Source of the DNA: Bog-375 sp049587755
Lineage (GTDB): Bacteria > Acidobacteriota > Terriglobia > Bryobacterales > Bryobacteraceae
Assembly: GCA_049587755.1 (NCBI GenBank)
Contig: JBAVEN010000026.1
Location: 11,344-75,343, forward strand
DNA: 64,000 bases
Direction: 5' to 3'
The notes beneath the pieces were generated by a model, which saw nothing but the letters and a program-made list of their open reading frames with translations, made no database searches and was not told where the DNA came from. A program made the translations under genes and the position numbers. Below are positions 25,018 through 34,240 of this stretch, piece after piece (position 1 is the first letter of the stretch; every line of letters starts with the position of its first letter).

Positions 25018-27048
25018 CTATTTCGCCGTGCCCGCGGCCGCATCCAACAGAATCTTGACGGGCCGCACGGCCGCCAGGCGCAGATCGGCATCCGGCTCCA
25101 ACATGCGCTTGAGCTCGGCGTCCTGGGTCGCCAGCCAGTCGGACGGCGCCGGTTGGCCGGCGCCAACGACATCGAGCAGCCGCAACCCCAGCAAGCCCAC
25201 GTACGATAGATCTCTGGAGATCGGCTTCAGCTCCTCCAAGAGCGAATTGGCCTCGGCCAGCGGCTGAAAGTCGCGGTCATTGGTGGCCCAGCGGGTGAAC
25301 TGCGCGCGCAGGGTCACCACATCTGCTACGGCGGCAGCAGGGTTTGCCGCCACGCGGGCAGCCGCCAATTCGAGCGCGCGCACGCTTTCGCTTTCCGGAC
25401 GGGCCGCGTCCACCATGCGGTTGAGCGGCGTCTGAGTGGTATTGCGATGGGCCTGCCGCGGCCCGAGCCCCAAGGCCTCGCAGGCGTCGGCCAGAACGCG
25501 CACCGGCGGCGCGGGCTGGTTGCCGCTCAGCCGGTCGAGCATCGGCGCGTAGTTGGCCCGGTGCTCGATGCCCGTCCACTCCAGCTTCCGGCTGACCACC
25601 TCCAGGCGCCGGTACATCGAGTTCACATCGGTCACGTCCTCGGCCGACCAGAACCGCTCGGCAATCGCAGCCATCCGCGGCCAGATGCGCGAATCCACCG
25701 TCTCCGGGCTTACCAGCTCGGACCACATGCACGCCTCGCCGCCCAAAATGCGGTGCGCCTGTTCCGGCGTTAACTGGGCAGCGTCGCCGGCCAGCGGATC
25801 GACGCCGTAGTGATCGCTCGCCGGTTTCAGGTGATCGAGGTAGTATCCCCACGACAAAATGCCTCGATAGCCCTGCTGCACCGATTCGGCCAGCGACGCG
25901 CGGCCGCGCCAGGTATCGATCACGGTGCCGGAGCCCAATCCCGGTTGCAGAATTTCGTCCCAGCCAACCATGGTTTTGCCGTGCCGCGCCAGAATCCGGC
26001 GAATGCGCTGGCTGAAATACAACTGGATGTGGCGCGTGTCCTTGAACCGGTGCTGTCTGGCAAACGCCTGAACGCGCGCCGACCGGCTCCACTGCCTGCC
26101 GTTGACTTCGTCGCCGCCCACGTGGAAGAAGGGATCGGGGAACAGCGCCGCCATTTCGCCGATGAAGCCGTCCAGGAAACGGTAAGTTTCCTCGCGGCTC
26201 GGATCCATCACTGGATCGAACGTACCGAAGTCGCCGCCGATTTCGTATGGACCCGGCCCGCTCGCCAGTTGCGGATAGCCGGGGAACCAGCTCACCGTGT
26301 GGCCCGGCATATCGAATTCCGGCACCACCCGTATCCCGCGCTCGCGCGCGTAAGCCACCACGGCGCGGATTTCGGCCTGCGTGTAGTAATGGCCGCCGGA
26401 ACCGAACTGCTGCAAACGCGAATATCGTTTGCTCTCCACGCGAAAGCCCTGGTCGTCGGAGAGGTGCCAGTGGAAGACGTTGAGCTTCACCGCCGCCATG
26501 GCATCCAGGTTGCGTTTCACCACTTCCACAGGCATCCAATGGCGCGAGACGTCCAGCATCAGCCCGCGCCACGGGAACCGCGGCCGGTCGTCGATGCGCA
26601 CCGCCGGCGCTTGGAAGCCGCTGGCTCCGGGTTCGACTAGCTGCGCGAAAGTCTCCAGGCCATGCATCGCGCCATCCACGGTGGCGCTTTTCAGCACCGC
26701 CCCTTCGGGCGTCACCTCCAACTGGTAAGATTCATCCTCGCCCAAGGTTGGATACGCCGGGCCGCGCGCCGCGCACTCGACGCGCAGGGTGGCGCGTCGA
26801 CTGGCCGCCGGTTTGCCGCGCGCAATCGCCATGCCGGTTTGGCGCGAGAGACGCGCCACCAGCCGGTTCAACGCGCTCTCCAGGCGGGCGTCGGCCAGGC
26901 CTGCGGTCACGGTGAACGTCTGGTCGATCGCCAGCGCGCCCGCGCCAGCTTCCATCTTCAGCGGCATGGGCATCAGCGCCGGAGGCTCAGCGGCGTGGGC
27001 GGCAGAGCCCGAAACCGCGATGGTGGCAATCAGGAGCAATCGATGCAT
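25018..27048 (-). CDS. Beta-N-acetylhexosaminidase, GH20
   Basis: A 676-residue secreted enzyme: signal peptide MHRLLLIATIAVSGSAAHAA, an N-terminal GH20b domain to about residue 150, and the TIM barrel starting RPRFPWRGLMLDVSRHWMPVEVVKRNLDAMAAVKLNVFHWHLSDDQGFR. The catalytic Asp-Glu pair is in FHVGGDEVNG near residue 311, required for substrate-assisted catalysis. It removes terminal GlcNAc/GalNAc from chitin fragments or glycans. A C-terminal helical region of about 150 residues follows the barrel. Confidence 0.95.
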   Translation of the reverse strand: MHRLLLIATIAVSGSAAHAAEPPALMPMPLKMEAGAGALAIDQTFTVTAGLADARLESALNRLVARLSRQTGMAIARGKPAASRRATLRVECAARGPAYPTLGEDESYQLEVTPEGAVLKSATVDGAMHGLETFAQLVEPGASGFQAPAVRIDDRPRFPWRGLMLDVSRHWMPVEVVKRNLDAMAAVKLNVFHWHLSDDQGFRVESKRYSRLQQFGSGGHYYTQAEIRAVVAYARERGIRVVPEFDMPGHTVSWFPGYPQLASGPGPYEIGGDFGTFDPVMDPSREETYRFLDGFIGEMAALFPDPFFHVGGDEVNGRQWSRSARVQAFARQHRFKDTRHIQLYFSQRIRRILARHGKTMVGWDEILQPGLGSGTVIDTWRGRASLAESVQQGYRGILSWGYYLDHLKPASDHYGVDPLAGDAAQLTPEQAHRILGGEACMWSELVSPETVDSRIWPRMAAIAERFWSAEDVTDVNSMYRRLEVVSRKLEWTGIEHRANYAPMLDRLSGNQPAPPVRVLADACEALGLGPRQAHRNTTQTPLNRMVDAARPESESVRALELAAARVAANPAAAVADVVTLRAQFTRWATNDRDFQPLAEANSLLEELKPISRDLSYVGLLGLRLLDVVGAGQPAPSDWLATQDAELKRMLEPDADLRLAAVRPVKILLDAAAGTAK

Positions 27049-27217
27049 CCTCTCTACTCCAACACTGTAACGGGTGGGCTGGCAAGCGGCTGCTGTTCCT
27101 TGCCATGTTTTCCATGTTATGCAGGCGCGGACTCTATCGGCCGATGGCAGATGAGCACTGACCGGCGACTTTGCACAGAGCCGTGTACCGCCGCGGCCGG
27201 AAAAACCGGTGAACTGT

Positions 27218-27223
27218 TATACT
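27218..27223 (+). promoter_or_regulatory. -10 element before ugd
   Basis: TATACT lies 12 bases before the ugd ATG, so the transcript would have almost no leader. No good -35 match is seen at 17 bases upstream. Assignment is tentative. Confidence 0.35.
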
Positions 27224-27234
27224 CAGACAGGTTT

Positions 27235-28671
27235 ATGCGGGTAACTGTAATTGGGACTGGTTATGTGGGAACGGTGACAGGCGCCTGTCTGGCGTACCTG
27301 GGGCACCGGGTGACTTGCGTCGATACCGACGCGAGCAAGATTGCCAAGCTGCAACGCGGCGAGTCGCCCATCTACGAGCCGCTGCTGCAGGAGATTCTGG
27401 CGTTGGCGGCGCAGCGCGGCGGGATCGATTTCCGCACGTCGCTCGAGGGAGCCGCCGCAGATAGCGACGTCATTTTCATCGCCGTGGGCACGCCGCCGCT
27501 GCCCTCAGGCGAGGCCAACCTGGAATACCTGGAGACCGCCGCGCGCGGCGTGGGCGCGGCTTTGGACAGCTCCCGTTTTCGCGTGGTGGTGAACAAGTCG
27601 ACCGTTCCGGTGGGCAGCGCCAACCTGGTGGAGACGCTGGTGCGGGAAGGGATGGCGGAGGCTACCGCCGGCGAGCGCCGCAGCATTCGATTCGGCGTGG
27701 CCAGCAACCCGGAGTTTCTGCGCGAGGGCTCGGCGATTGCCGACTCGCTCTATCCGGACCGCATCGTGGTGGGATCGGGCGACGAACGCGTGATCGAGAT
27801 CATGCGCGAACTGTACGCGCCACTGGTGGCGCAGACGTTTGAGCCGCCGCCGGGGCTGCCGCGGCCGGCCTCGATGGGGCAGGTTCCGCTGCTGGTGACC
27901 TCATTGACCGGCGCGGAGATGATCAAGTACGCAGCCAACGCGTTTCTCACGGTGAAGATCGGTTACGCCAACGAGATCGCCAACATTTGCGAGCGGGTGG
28001 GCGCGGAGGCCACGGAAGTGATGGCGGGCATTGGCCTGGATTCGCGCATCGGCGCCCGGTTTTTGAACCCGGGCGTGGGCTGGGGCGGCAGTTGCTTTGG
28101 CAAGGACGTCAACGCGCTGATGCACACGGCGCGCGAGTACGGCTACCAGGCGCGCCTGCTGGAGGCTTCGCTGGAAGTGAACGTGGCGCAGCGGAATGCG
28201 GTGATTCAGAAACTGCAGGAGAAGCTGTTCATCCTGAAGGGGCGGACGATCGGCTTGCTCGGTCTGGCCTTCAAGCCGGACACGGACGACCTGCGCGACG
28301 CGCCCGCATTGCACATCGCCGACCGGTTGCTACAGATGGGCGCGCGAGTGAAAGCCTATGACCCGGTGGCGGCGCAGGCTTGCCACTCGCTGCACCCGGA
28401 ACTGCGGATTCGCTACTGCGCATCGGCCGCAGAACTGGCCGAGGACGCGGATGCGCTGGTGCTGGTGACGGAGTGGAACGAATTCCGCGACCTGGACCTG
28501 GCGGACCTGGCTCACCGGATGGTTTCGCCCATTCTGGTGGACGGCCGCAACCTGTACGCGCCGGAAGCCGCGGCAGCCGCGGGCTTCGATTACATCGGCA
28601 TCGGCCGCGGCGCGCGGCCGCGAGCCGCGCAGCAGGACGCCACCACAGCCGCAACGCGGAATCGCCGCTGA
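27235..28671 (+). CDS. ugd: UDP-glucose 6-dehydrogenase
   Basis: A 478-residue UDP-sugar dehydrogenase. An N-terminal Rossmann motif (VIGTGYVGTVTGACLAYLGH), the central helix with KYAANAFLTVKIGYANEIANICE, and the catalytic Cys287 in GGSCFGKDVNAL are all present. It oxidises UDP-glucose to UDP-glucuronate for surface polysaccharides. ATG 27235 begins directly at the Rossmann fold; an in-frame start far upstream runs antisense to the hexosaminidase and was rejected. Confidence 0.95.
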   Translation: MRVTVIGTGYVGTVTGACLAYLGHRVTCVDTDASKIAKLQRGESPIYEPLLQEILALAAQRGGIDFRTSLEGAAADSDVIFIAVGTPPLPSGEANLEYLETAARGVGAALDSSRFRVVVNKSTVPVGSANLVETLVREGMAEATAGERRSIRFGVASNPEFLREGSAIADSLYPDRIVVGSGDERVIEIMRELYAPLVAQTFEPPPGLPRPASMGQVPLLVTSLTGAEMIKYAANAFLTVKIGYANEIANICERVGAEATEVMAGIGLDSRIGARFLNPGVGWGGSCFGKDVNALMHTAREYGYQARLLEASLEVNVAQRNAVIQKLQEKLFILKGRTIGLLGLAFKPDTDDLRDAPALHIADRLLQMGARVKAYDPVAAQACHSLHPELRIRYCASAAELAEDADALVLVTEWNEFRDLDLADLAHRMVSPILVDGRNLYAPEAAAAAGFDYIGIGRGARPRAAQQDATTAATRNRR

Positions 28672-28713
28672 CGGATAGCGCACGCGCGGCGGGGCCTGCT
28701 ACACTACCCATCG

Positions 28714-29004
28714 ATGAACGTGTTGGCATGGTTGGTAGGGCTATGCATTTGGGCCGACGTGCTGCTGCCGCCGGGCCTGGCGATTTACGCGCTGCTGCGT
28801 TGGCGCGGCGGCTGGAGGATTGCCGCGGCCGCGCCGCTATTGGTGGTGATCCCAGCCGCGGTATCGTTCTCACACTTCCGCCGCGGCGGGGGGGCCGTGA
28901 ATTCTCTGTCGCTGTTGCTGTATGTGCTCCTGGCGTTGGCGCTGTGCAGCTATTCCGTGGTGGTGCTGATCCTCTACCTCAGGCGCAAGCCTCGGCAGTC
29001 GTGA
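28714..29004 (+). CDS. Small hypothetical membrane protein
   Basis: A 96-residue protein with three hydrophobic segments (WLVGLCIWADVLLPPGLAIYALL; IAAAAPLLVVIPAAVSF; LSLLLYVLLALALCSYSVVVLILYL). It starts 42 bases after ugd on the same strand and could be co-transcribed. No family recognised. Confidence 0.55.
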   Translation: MNVLAWLVGLCIWADVLLPPGLAIYALLRWRGGWRIAAAAPLLVVIPAAVSFSHFRRGGGAVNSLSLLLYVLLALALCSYSVVVLILYLRRKPRQS

Positions 29005-29044
29005 TCCGCCGACAGGCGGCGCTGCTTATGGCGCCGGCAGCGTG

Positions 29045-29533
29045 CTATTTTTCAGAGAGCACTTGAACGACGCCATCCACTTCCTCGATTTTCACCAGGA
29101 AGCGCTTGCGCGCCTGCAGTTGGGAATCGGGCACCTCGAAACGGGCCGCGATCATGCGGTCGAGTGTCGTATGCGCAGGCACCCGCTCGCGCACCATTAA
29201 ACTCGGGTTGTACTTTTCGCCGAGCAGAGGCACGCCGGCCATGAGGCGCTGCGCGTCTATCTCCGACGCCGTGGCGCCCTCGGTCTGAGCACCGCTCTGG
29301 CTTTCCAGCACCACGGTCACGCCGCGCACCTGGAAAGGATAATCCGACGGGTTGGTAACGCGAAAATCAATCACCGCGGCCGCGCTCTGGTCGTCGAGCG
29401 GCGCGGTGCGGACCTTGAGAATCGTGCCGGGCAGCTCGATGTGCGCTCCACGCTGCATGTAGACGACGCCCGCCACAGCGATCGCGATGATGACGATGCC
29501 GATCGCAAATGTGATCAGAAGAGTTCGGGACAT
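29045..29533 (-). CDS. Hypothetical membrane-anchored protein
   Basis: A protein of 162 residues with an N-terminal anchor (LLITFAIGIVIIAIAVAGVVYM) and an extracytoplasmic beta-rich domain (VIDFRVTNPSDYPFQVRGVTVVLESQSG) that resembles LEA/immunoglobulin-like extracytoplasmic domains in general shape. The ATG at 29533 places the anchor at the start; a longer frame would run into the tRNA-Ala gene upstream. Role unknown. Confidence 0.65.
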   Translation of the reverse strand: MSRTLLITFAIGIVIIAIAVAGVVYMQRGAHIELPGTILKVRTAPLDDQSAAAVIDFRVTNPSDYPFQVRGVTVVLESQSGAQTEGATASEIDAQRLMAGVPLLGEKYNPSLMVRERVPAHTTLDRMIAARFEVPDSQLQARKRFLVKIEEVDGVVQVLSEK

Positions 29534-29796
29534 AAGAGAGCCCGGCGGCCAACTCGACGCGCCGGACATAGATACGATTCTAGAACAAACTGCCGAGAGC
29601 CTCAGGCCGGCGCGTCCTGGGGATTGCGCGCATGCTTCCAGTTGCAGTGCGCGCTTGCGGCCGCGCCGCTTTCCGGCACACGCCGACCCTTGCGGTTCGG
29701 GTGTTGGACGCGAGCATCGAGGTTGCGGCCGATATTCTGCGGCATTTCTCTCGAAGAAATCGGCTGCGCCAGCGATTGAAAATGAAGGGAAGAATC

Positions 29797-29872
29797 TGGT
29801 GGACGGCATGGGATTCGAACCCACGACCCCGGCGTTGCGAACGCCGTGCTCTCCCAACTGAGCTAGCCGCCC
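29797..29872 (-). tRNA. tRNA-Ala (anticodon CGC)
   Basis: On the minus strand the acceptor stem GGGCGGC pairs with GCCGTCC, followed by A and an encoded CCA. The anticodon stem CGGCG/CGCCG holds the loop TTCGCAA, anticodon CGC. D-arm (AGCTCAGTTGGGAGAGC) and T-arm (GTTCGAATC) are canonical. Length 76. Confidence 0.97.
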
Positions 29873-29975
29873 ACGGCCTCGGTATCCGCTCACTATGATA
29901 CCAAACCGCCGCGCCACGTAACTGCGCGCGCGGCTGCATCGAGAGTCGGGAACCGCGCATTGCCGAGTGCCTGGA

Positions 29976-30197
29976 CTACGGCTTCTGTTTGCGGCGGGCC
30001 GCCCAATACTTTTTCATGCGCGCGGAGACTTCCGCCCGCTCTTGCAAGTTCATTGACTTGCGGCCACGCCGTTTGCCGACATCAGGAAGACGGGGAAATT
30101 CGCCACCGACCCGCTGCAGCGCTTCCAACGAGGCAATCGCGCGCTCCAACTTTTCCTTTTCGGCGTATAACTCCTGAAGAGCCTTAGTAAGGTCCAT
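29976..30197 (-). CDS. Small basic coiled-coil protein
   Basis: A 73-residue protein: an N-terminal coiled-coil (LTKALQELYAEKEKLERAIASLEAL) and a C-terminal basic region (GKRRGRKSMNLQERAEVSARMKKYW) with an AT-hook-like KRRGRKS. It could bind DNA, but the family is not known to me. It is on the same strand as tatC, 86 bases downstream of it. Confidence 0.6.
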   Translation of the reverse strand: MDLTKALQELYAEKEKLERAIASLEALQRVGGEFPRLPDVGKRRGRKSMNLQERAEVSARMKKYWAARRKQKP

Positions 30198-30283
30198 CGT
30201 GCTAAATGCCGCAGGCTGCGGTAACCTTAACGACCATTCGATGTTAACTTAGCGGCAGCGCACTTCGCTACAGCCGATGGTTA

Positions 30284-31294
30284 TTAACGGAGCAGGAAAG
30301 GCCAGTGTGGTACTACCTTAAGCGCATGACGAGTAATGGCTATATAGAGTCCAACTCCCAGTAGCAATAGTACCGCCAGAACGATGAGGCCGACCGTTCG
30401 CCACGGGAATCGCCGATTCTCGCGGTGAAGTGTCAGTATGTACGCCGCGAAGACTCCCACGTAAAACAACACGCACATGGGCAGAGCGAACAGCATCATG
30501 TTGAACGCATCCGGCGTCGGCGTCACAACGGCGGCGATGATGAAGATGATCAGAATGGCGTAACGGCTATGCTTGATCAAAAATGACGGAGTGACAATTC
30601 TCAGCAGGGTAAGAAAAAATATCACGACCGGGAGTTCGAATACCAAGCCGATTCCCATCACCACGTTGACAAACATGTCGAAATACTCGCTGACCGACAC
30701 GAAGGGCGCGATGTCTTTGCCATGCCCCATACCCAGCAAAAAGGTGAGGGCGAATCGGAAAGCGACAAAATAGGCGAACAAGCCGCCTAGGATGAACAGG
30801 CCCGCGGAAGACAGAATAAAGGGCACCGCCCATCGCCGCTCCCTGCGGTACAGCCCGGGAGAAATGAAGGCCCATACCTGGTAGACCACCCAGGGCGACG
30901 CCATGAAGATGGAGCACACCACAGGCAGCTTGAACCAGATGATGGTGATGGTTTCCATTGGGGTAATCTGTACCAGCCGCTGCTGGTAGCCGAGCGTCTT
31001 CAGTGCGACGACGGCGGGTTGCTTGATGACGTCCCAGAGTTGGTCGCAGAACAGGAAGCTGAGACAGAATGCCACGCCGACGCCGATCAGCGCCCAGATG
31101 ATCCGCTTGCGCAGTTCCTCGAGGTGCTCGAGAAAGGACATGCGCAGCATGCCTTCTTCTTCATCCCCGGGTGGTGGCGGCGGAGGCGCCCCGCCTCCGA
31201 TCCGCCGCCTGGCTCTGTCGAGCGGGCCGCCGCCGGCAGGCGTCGAGCCGCGCGGGCGCGGCGCGCCCCCCGTTTGTTCGTCGGACGAATCCAT
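30284..31294 (-). CDS. tatC: Sec-independent translocase TatC
   Basis: A 336-residue protein. After a 50-residue Pro/Gly-rich cytoplasmic extension (including GGGAPPPPPPGDEEE) comes the TatC core: MSFLEHLEELRKRIIWALIGVG and six membrane helices, with SPWVVYQVWAFISPGLYRRERRW in the conserved second periplasmic loop and helix. TatC is the receptor for twin-arginine signals. The N-terminal extension is unusual. The start is three bases after tatA. Three likely Tat substrates are encoded in this window (35.9, 42.9 and 59.8 kb). Confidence 0.96.
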   Translation of the reverse strand: MDSSDEQTGGAPRPRGSTPAGGGPLDRARRRIGGGAPPPPPPGDEEEGMLRMSFLEHLEELRKRIIWALIGVGVAFCLSFLFCDQLWDVIKQPAVVALKTLGYQQRLVQITPMETITIIWFKLPVVCSIFMASPWVVYQVWAFISPGLYRRERRWAVPFILSSAGLFILGGLFAYFVAFRFALTFLLGMGHGKDIAPFVSVSEYFDMFVNVVMGIGLVFELPVVIFFLTLLRIVTPSFLIKHSRYAILIIFIIAAVVTPTPDAFNMMLFALPMCVLFYVGVFAAYILTLHRENRRFPWRTVGLIVLAVLLLLGVGLYIAITRHALKVVPHWPFLLR

Positions 31295-31297
31295 TAT

Positions 31298-31783
31298 TTA
31301 CGCTTGCTGTTCCGAGTTTGTCGAAGTCGGTGCGGGAGAATGATCTCCGGCGGCGGTGACAGCCGGACTGGTGCTCGCGCCCTCGTGCTCCGTCGCCGGA
31401 TCGTGGGCAATCGTTCCCTCTGGTGCGACAACTACGGGTGATTCAGCGCCCTCAGTTGCGGATGCGCTTGCAGTAGACGGATTGGCGGCGGGCTCTAAAG
31501 ACGGCGCAACGTACGCGCCATCATAGTTGTTGTCGTAAGCAGAGTAGTCATAGTTGTAAGTATCGTATTGATACTGGTTGACCACTTCCTTGACTCCCGT
31601 TTCCGCCTCCAGGTTTTTCATTTCTCGGTCAAATGTCGCCTTCAATTCGTTGGAGGCGCGCCGGAATTCGGTCAATGCCTTGCCGACCGTCCGTCCGATC
31701 TCAGGAAGTTTCTTTGGACCGAACAGGATGAGCGCCAGCAGGAAGATGAAGATCATCTCCTGGGTACCAACCGTTCCAATCAT
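31298..31783 (-). CDS. tatA: Sec-independent translocase TatA/TatB family protein
   Basis: A 161-residue protein with a short N-terminal membrane helix (MIFIFLLALILFGPKKLPEIGRTVGKALTEFRRA) and the amphipathic helix with the FGPKKLPE hinge. The following tail is atypical: a Tyr/Asp/Asn-rich stretch (YQYDTYNYDYSAYDNNYDGAY) and an Ala/Ser/Thr-rich end. Only one TatA-type gene accompanies tatC here, so it may serve both TatA and TatB roles or the partner may be elsewhere. Confidence 0.93.
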   Translation of the reverse strand: MIGTVGTQEMIFIFLLALILFGPKKLPEIGRTVGKALTEFRRASNELKATFDREMKNLEAETGVKEVVNQYQYDTYNYDYSAYDNNYDGAYVAPSLEPAANPSTASASATEGAESPVVVAPEGTIAHDPATEHEGASTSPAVTAAGDHSPAPTSTNSEQQA

Positions 31784-31888
31784 GCCGATTCCTCCAGCAA
31801 TGTCTGCCTAGCCCAATGATAGCACGCGCACCGTGATGGCCCTCGCCAGGCACCCTTGGGAAAGGGCTGCGAGCAGGCGTGGCGCGCG

Positions 31889-32380
31889 CTACGGCACGGT
31901 TTCGCGCAGCACGTTCTCGCTCTGTTCCTGGCGGAAACGGCGGAGTTTTTCGCGCAGCGCGGGACGGCTGGCTGCCAAAATGGCGATGGCCAACAGCGCG
32001 GCGTTGCGCGCGCCAGCCGGACCAATAGCAAGCGTCCCCACCGGAATGCCGGCCGGCATCTGCACGGTGGACAGCAGCGAATCCAGGCCCTTCAGCGACG
32101 CGCTTTCCATCGGCACTCCCAACACCGGAAGCAAGGTGTGCGCGGCGCAAACGCCTGCCAGGTGGGCAGCGCCGCCGGCCGCGGCAATCACCACTTCGAT
32201 GCCGCGCTGTTCGGCCTGGCTGACATATTCCACGGTTTGCACCGGCGTGCGATGGGCCGAAAGCACGCGGCACTCGTGAGGAACGTCGAAGCGGGCGAGC
32301 GTCTCGTCGGCCTGGCGCATTACTTCCCAGTCCGATTTGCTGCCCATGATGATGGCAACCAGCGGCGGCGTTTCGGCCAT
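31889..32380 (-). CDS. purE: N5-carboxyaminoimidazole ribonucleotide mutase
   Basis: A class I PurE of 163 residues with the substrate loop IIMGSKSDWEVM, VLSAHRTP and AAGGAAHLAGVCAAHTLLPVLGVP. It converts N5-CAIR to CAIR in purine synthesis. PurK, its usual partner, is not in the window. It starts 10 bases after icd and precedes tatA by about 105 bases on the same strand. Confidence 0.96.
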   Translation of the reverse strand: MAETPPLVAIIMGSKSDWEVMRQADETLARFDVPHECRVLSAHRTPVQTVEYVSQAEQRGIEVVIAAAGGAAHLAGVCAAHTLLPVLGVPMESASLKGLDSLLSTVQMPAGIPVGTLAIGPAGARNAALLAIAILAASRPALREKLRRFRQEQSENVLRETVP

Positions 32381-32390
32381 GCCCTATATT

Positions 32391-33833
32391 CTACTGCCCC
32401 TGGGCGAGAGTAAATCCAGGCTGGCCATCGAACGTGCGTAGTGCCTGCACCACCGCGATCTCGATTCCGGCCTGGGCGAAGCGCGCGAGCAACGCGATGC
32501 ACTTCGCCATGTCCATGCCCCCTTCGGCCATGAAGCGGCAACGGAAGCTATCGGTGCAGAACGTCTCCGCCCGCCCCGCCGGCCACACCTTTACGCCGCG
32601 ATTGTCGATCATCTGCAGGCCGAGTCCATCGCCCGCCAGTTTGCCCGCCGCGGCGGCTAGCGCGTTCGGATCGCGCGAAGGCCAGAAGACAAACACGTCG
32701 ATACCCTTCAACTCCATGACGGTCGAGAGGTCCGTCGCCGCGCGTGCCGCCGCCGGCGCCGCCGGACGCCGCGCATAGCTCACCGCCTTCAGGCGGTTCG
32801 GCTTCTGGCCGACGCGCGCAATAACGGCGGCGGCGAATTCCTTCGTTCCCACTTTTTGCGTGCTCACTCCCTCGGTGAAGATATCGTAGGTGTGGACGCC
32901 GTCCTCGATGGTGCGCAGCCAGGCGTTGTGCACGCGCTCCGCCACTTCCGGCTGCTCGATGTGCACCAGCATCAGCACCGCGCCCAGCAGCAGGCCCGAG
33001 GGATTGGCCAGGTTCTGCCCTGCCCGCCGCGGCGCCGAGCCGTGGATGGCTTCGAACATGGCGCACTTGTCGCCGATATTGGCCGAGCCCGCCAGACCGA
33101 CCGAGCCCGCGATCTGCGCGGCCACGTCGGAGAGAATGTCGCCGTAAAGGTTCGGCATCACGATCACGTCGAAATTCTCCGGCCCATCGGCCATCTTGGC
33201 AGCGCCGATATCCACGATCCAGGCCTCGTTCTGGATGTCCGGATACTCCTTGGCGATTTCGTTGAAGACCTTGTGGAACAGCCCGTCGGTCATCTTCATG
33301 ATGTTGTCCTTCATGAAGACGGTGACTTTCTTGCGGTTGTGGCGGCGCGCATACTCGAACGCGTAGCGCACGATCTTCTCGCTGCCGGGCCGCGAAATCA
33401 GCTTGATGCACGAGGTTACTTCCGGGGTCAACTGGTACTCGATGCCGGCGTAGAGGTCCTCTTCGTTTTCGCGCACGATCACCAGGTCCATGTTGGGATG
33501 CTTGGTGTCGACGTACGGAAAGTAGGACACGCACGGCCGCACGTTGGCATATTGGCCCAGCGTTTTGCGTATGGTTACGTTGAGGCTCTTGAAGCCGCCG
33601 CCTTGCGGTGTGGTGATGGGCGCCTTCAGAAACACTTTCGTCCGCAGCAGGGACTCCCAGGAGCTGGGTTCGATGCCGGCCGTATTGCCGCGCAGGTAAA
33701 CCTTCTCGCCGATTTCGATGGTCTCTATATCGAGAGCCGCGCCGGCCGCCTCCAGGATCTGGAGCGTGGCGTTCATGATTTCCGGTCCGATGCCGTCGCC
33801 GTGGGCGACCGTGATGGGAGTCTTGTTGGCCAT
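32391..33833 (-). CDS. icd: Isocitrate dehydrogenase, long Thermus/Rickettsia type
   Basis: A 480-residue enzyme of the isopropylmalate/isocitrate dehydrogenase family: VAHGDGIGPEIM at the start, substrate site VTIRKTLGQYANVRPC, Lys/Tyr region and DILSDVAAQIAGSVGLAGSANIG. A 130-residue C-terminal extension after about residue 345 matches the longer IDH type. It oxidises isocitrate to 2-oxoglutarate in the TCA cycle. The ATG at 33833 was preferred over one 42 bases upstream because the core begins there. Confidence 0.92.
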   Translation of the reverse strand: MANKTPITVAHGDGIGPEIMNATLQILEAAGAALDIETIEIGEKVYLRGNTAGIEPSSWESLLRTKVFLKAPITTPQGGGFKSLNVTIRKTLGQYANVRPCVSYFPYVDTKHPNMDLVIVRENEEDLYAGIEYQLTPEVTSCIKLISRPGSEKIVRYAFEYARRHNRKKVTVFMKDNIMKMTDGLFHKVFNEIAKEYPDIQNEAWIVDIGAAKMADGPENFDVIVMPNLYGDILSDVAAQIAGSVGLAGSANIGDKCAMFEAIHGSAPRRAGQNLANPSGLLLGAVLMLVHIEQPEVAERVHNAWLRTIEDGVHTYDIFTEGVSTQKVGTKEFAAAVIARVGQKPNRLKAVSYARRPAAPAAARAATDLSTVMELKGIDVFVFWPSRDPNALAAAAGKLAGDGLGLQMIDNRGVKVWPAGRAETFCTDSFRCRFMAEGGMDMAKCIALLARFAQAGIEIAVVQALRTFDGQPGFTLAQGQ

Positions 33834-34240
33834 AAGGGGAATAACCACGATAGGAGAATGCGGGGGCTGGCGCAACTATGCCGCCGGGGTTCTCTACAGG
33901 CTGTGGATTAGTGGCCGCAGCGGTCGCAACGGCAGATGGTTCGTTATATCGTCTTGCCATGATGAAAGCGCGATGCCACAGCACGATAGCCCGGAAGACG
34001 ATTCCCTTCGCCGGCGACGGGTGGAGACATGGCGTCGCGCGGGCGAGGAACTGGCGGTCCTTCGCCCCAATTGAGCTCGAGTCCGTCGACACCGAAGAGG
34101 CTGTCCGGCAGATTTTCGGAGGGGACGGTCCCGCCCTTCCACCGCCATCGTCGACCTCAGCGCTGGTCAAGCAGCAGGCGTGGTTCGCGCGAATTCAAAG
34201 GACCCGCCGCGAGTAATGATGCCCTTTCTTCGCGGGGACC
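33834..34240. other. Intergenic region, no gene supported
   Basis: About 400 bases between icd and the DinB-like gene. A plus-strand frame of 112 codons is open here (33878-34216) but has no ribosome-binding site, no recognisable domain and a composition unlike neighbouring genes. I see no repeat or RNA structure. Confidence 0.4.

Noticed and set aside
27049..27234. Possible N-terminal extension of ugd into the region opposite the hexosaminidase
   Set aside because: The Rossmann motif begins right after ATG 27235, and the upstream frame is antisense to a clear gene.
33878..34216. A 112-codon plus-strand frame upstream of the DinB-like gene
   Set aside because: No ribosome-binding site, no domain, and composition unlike neighbouring genes; likely a chance frame.
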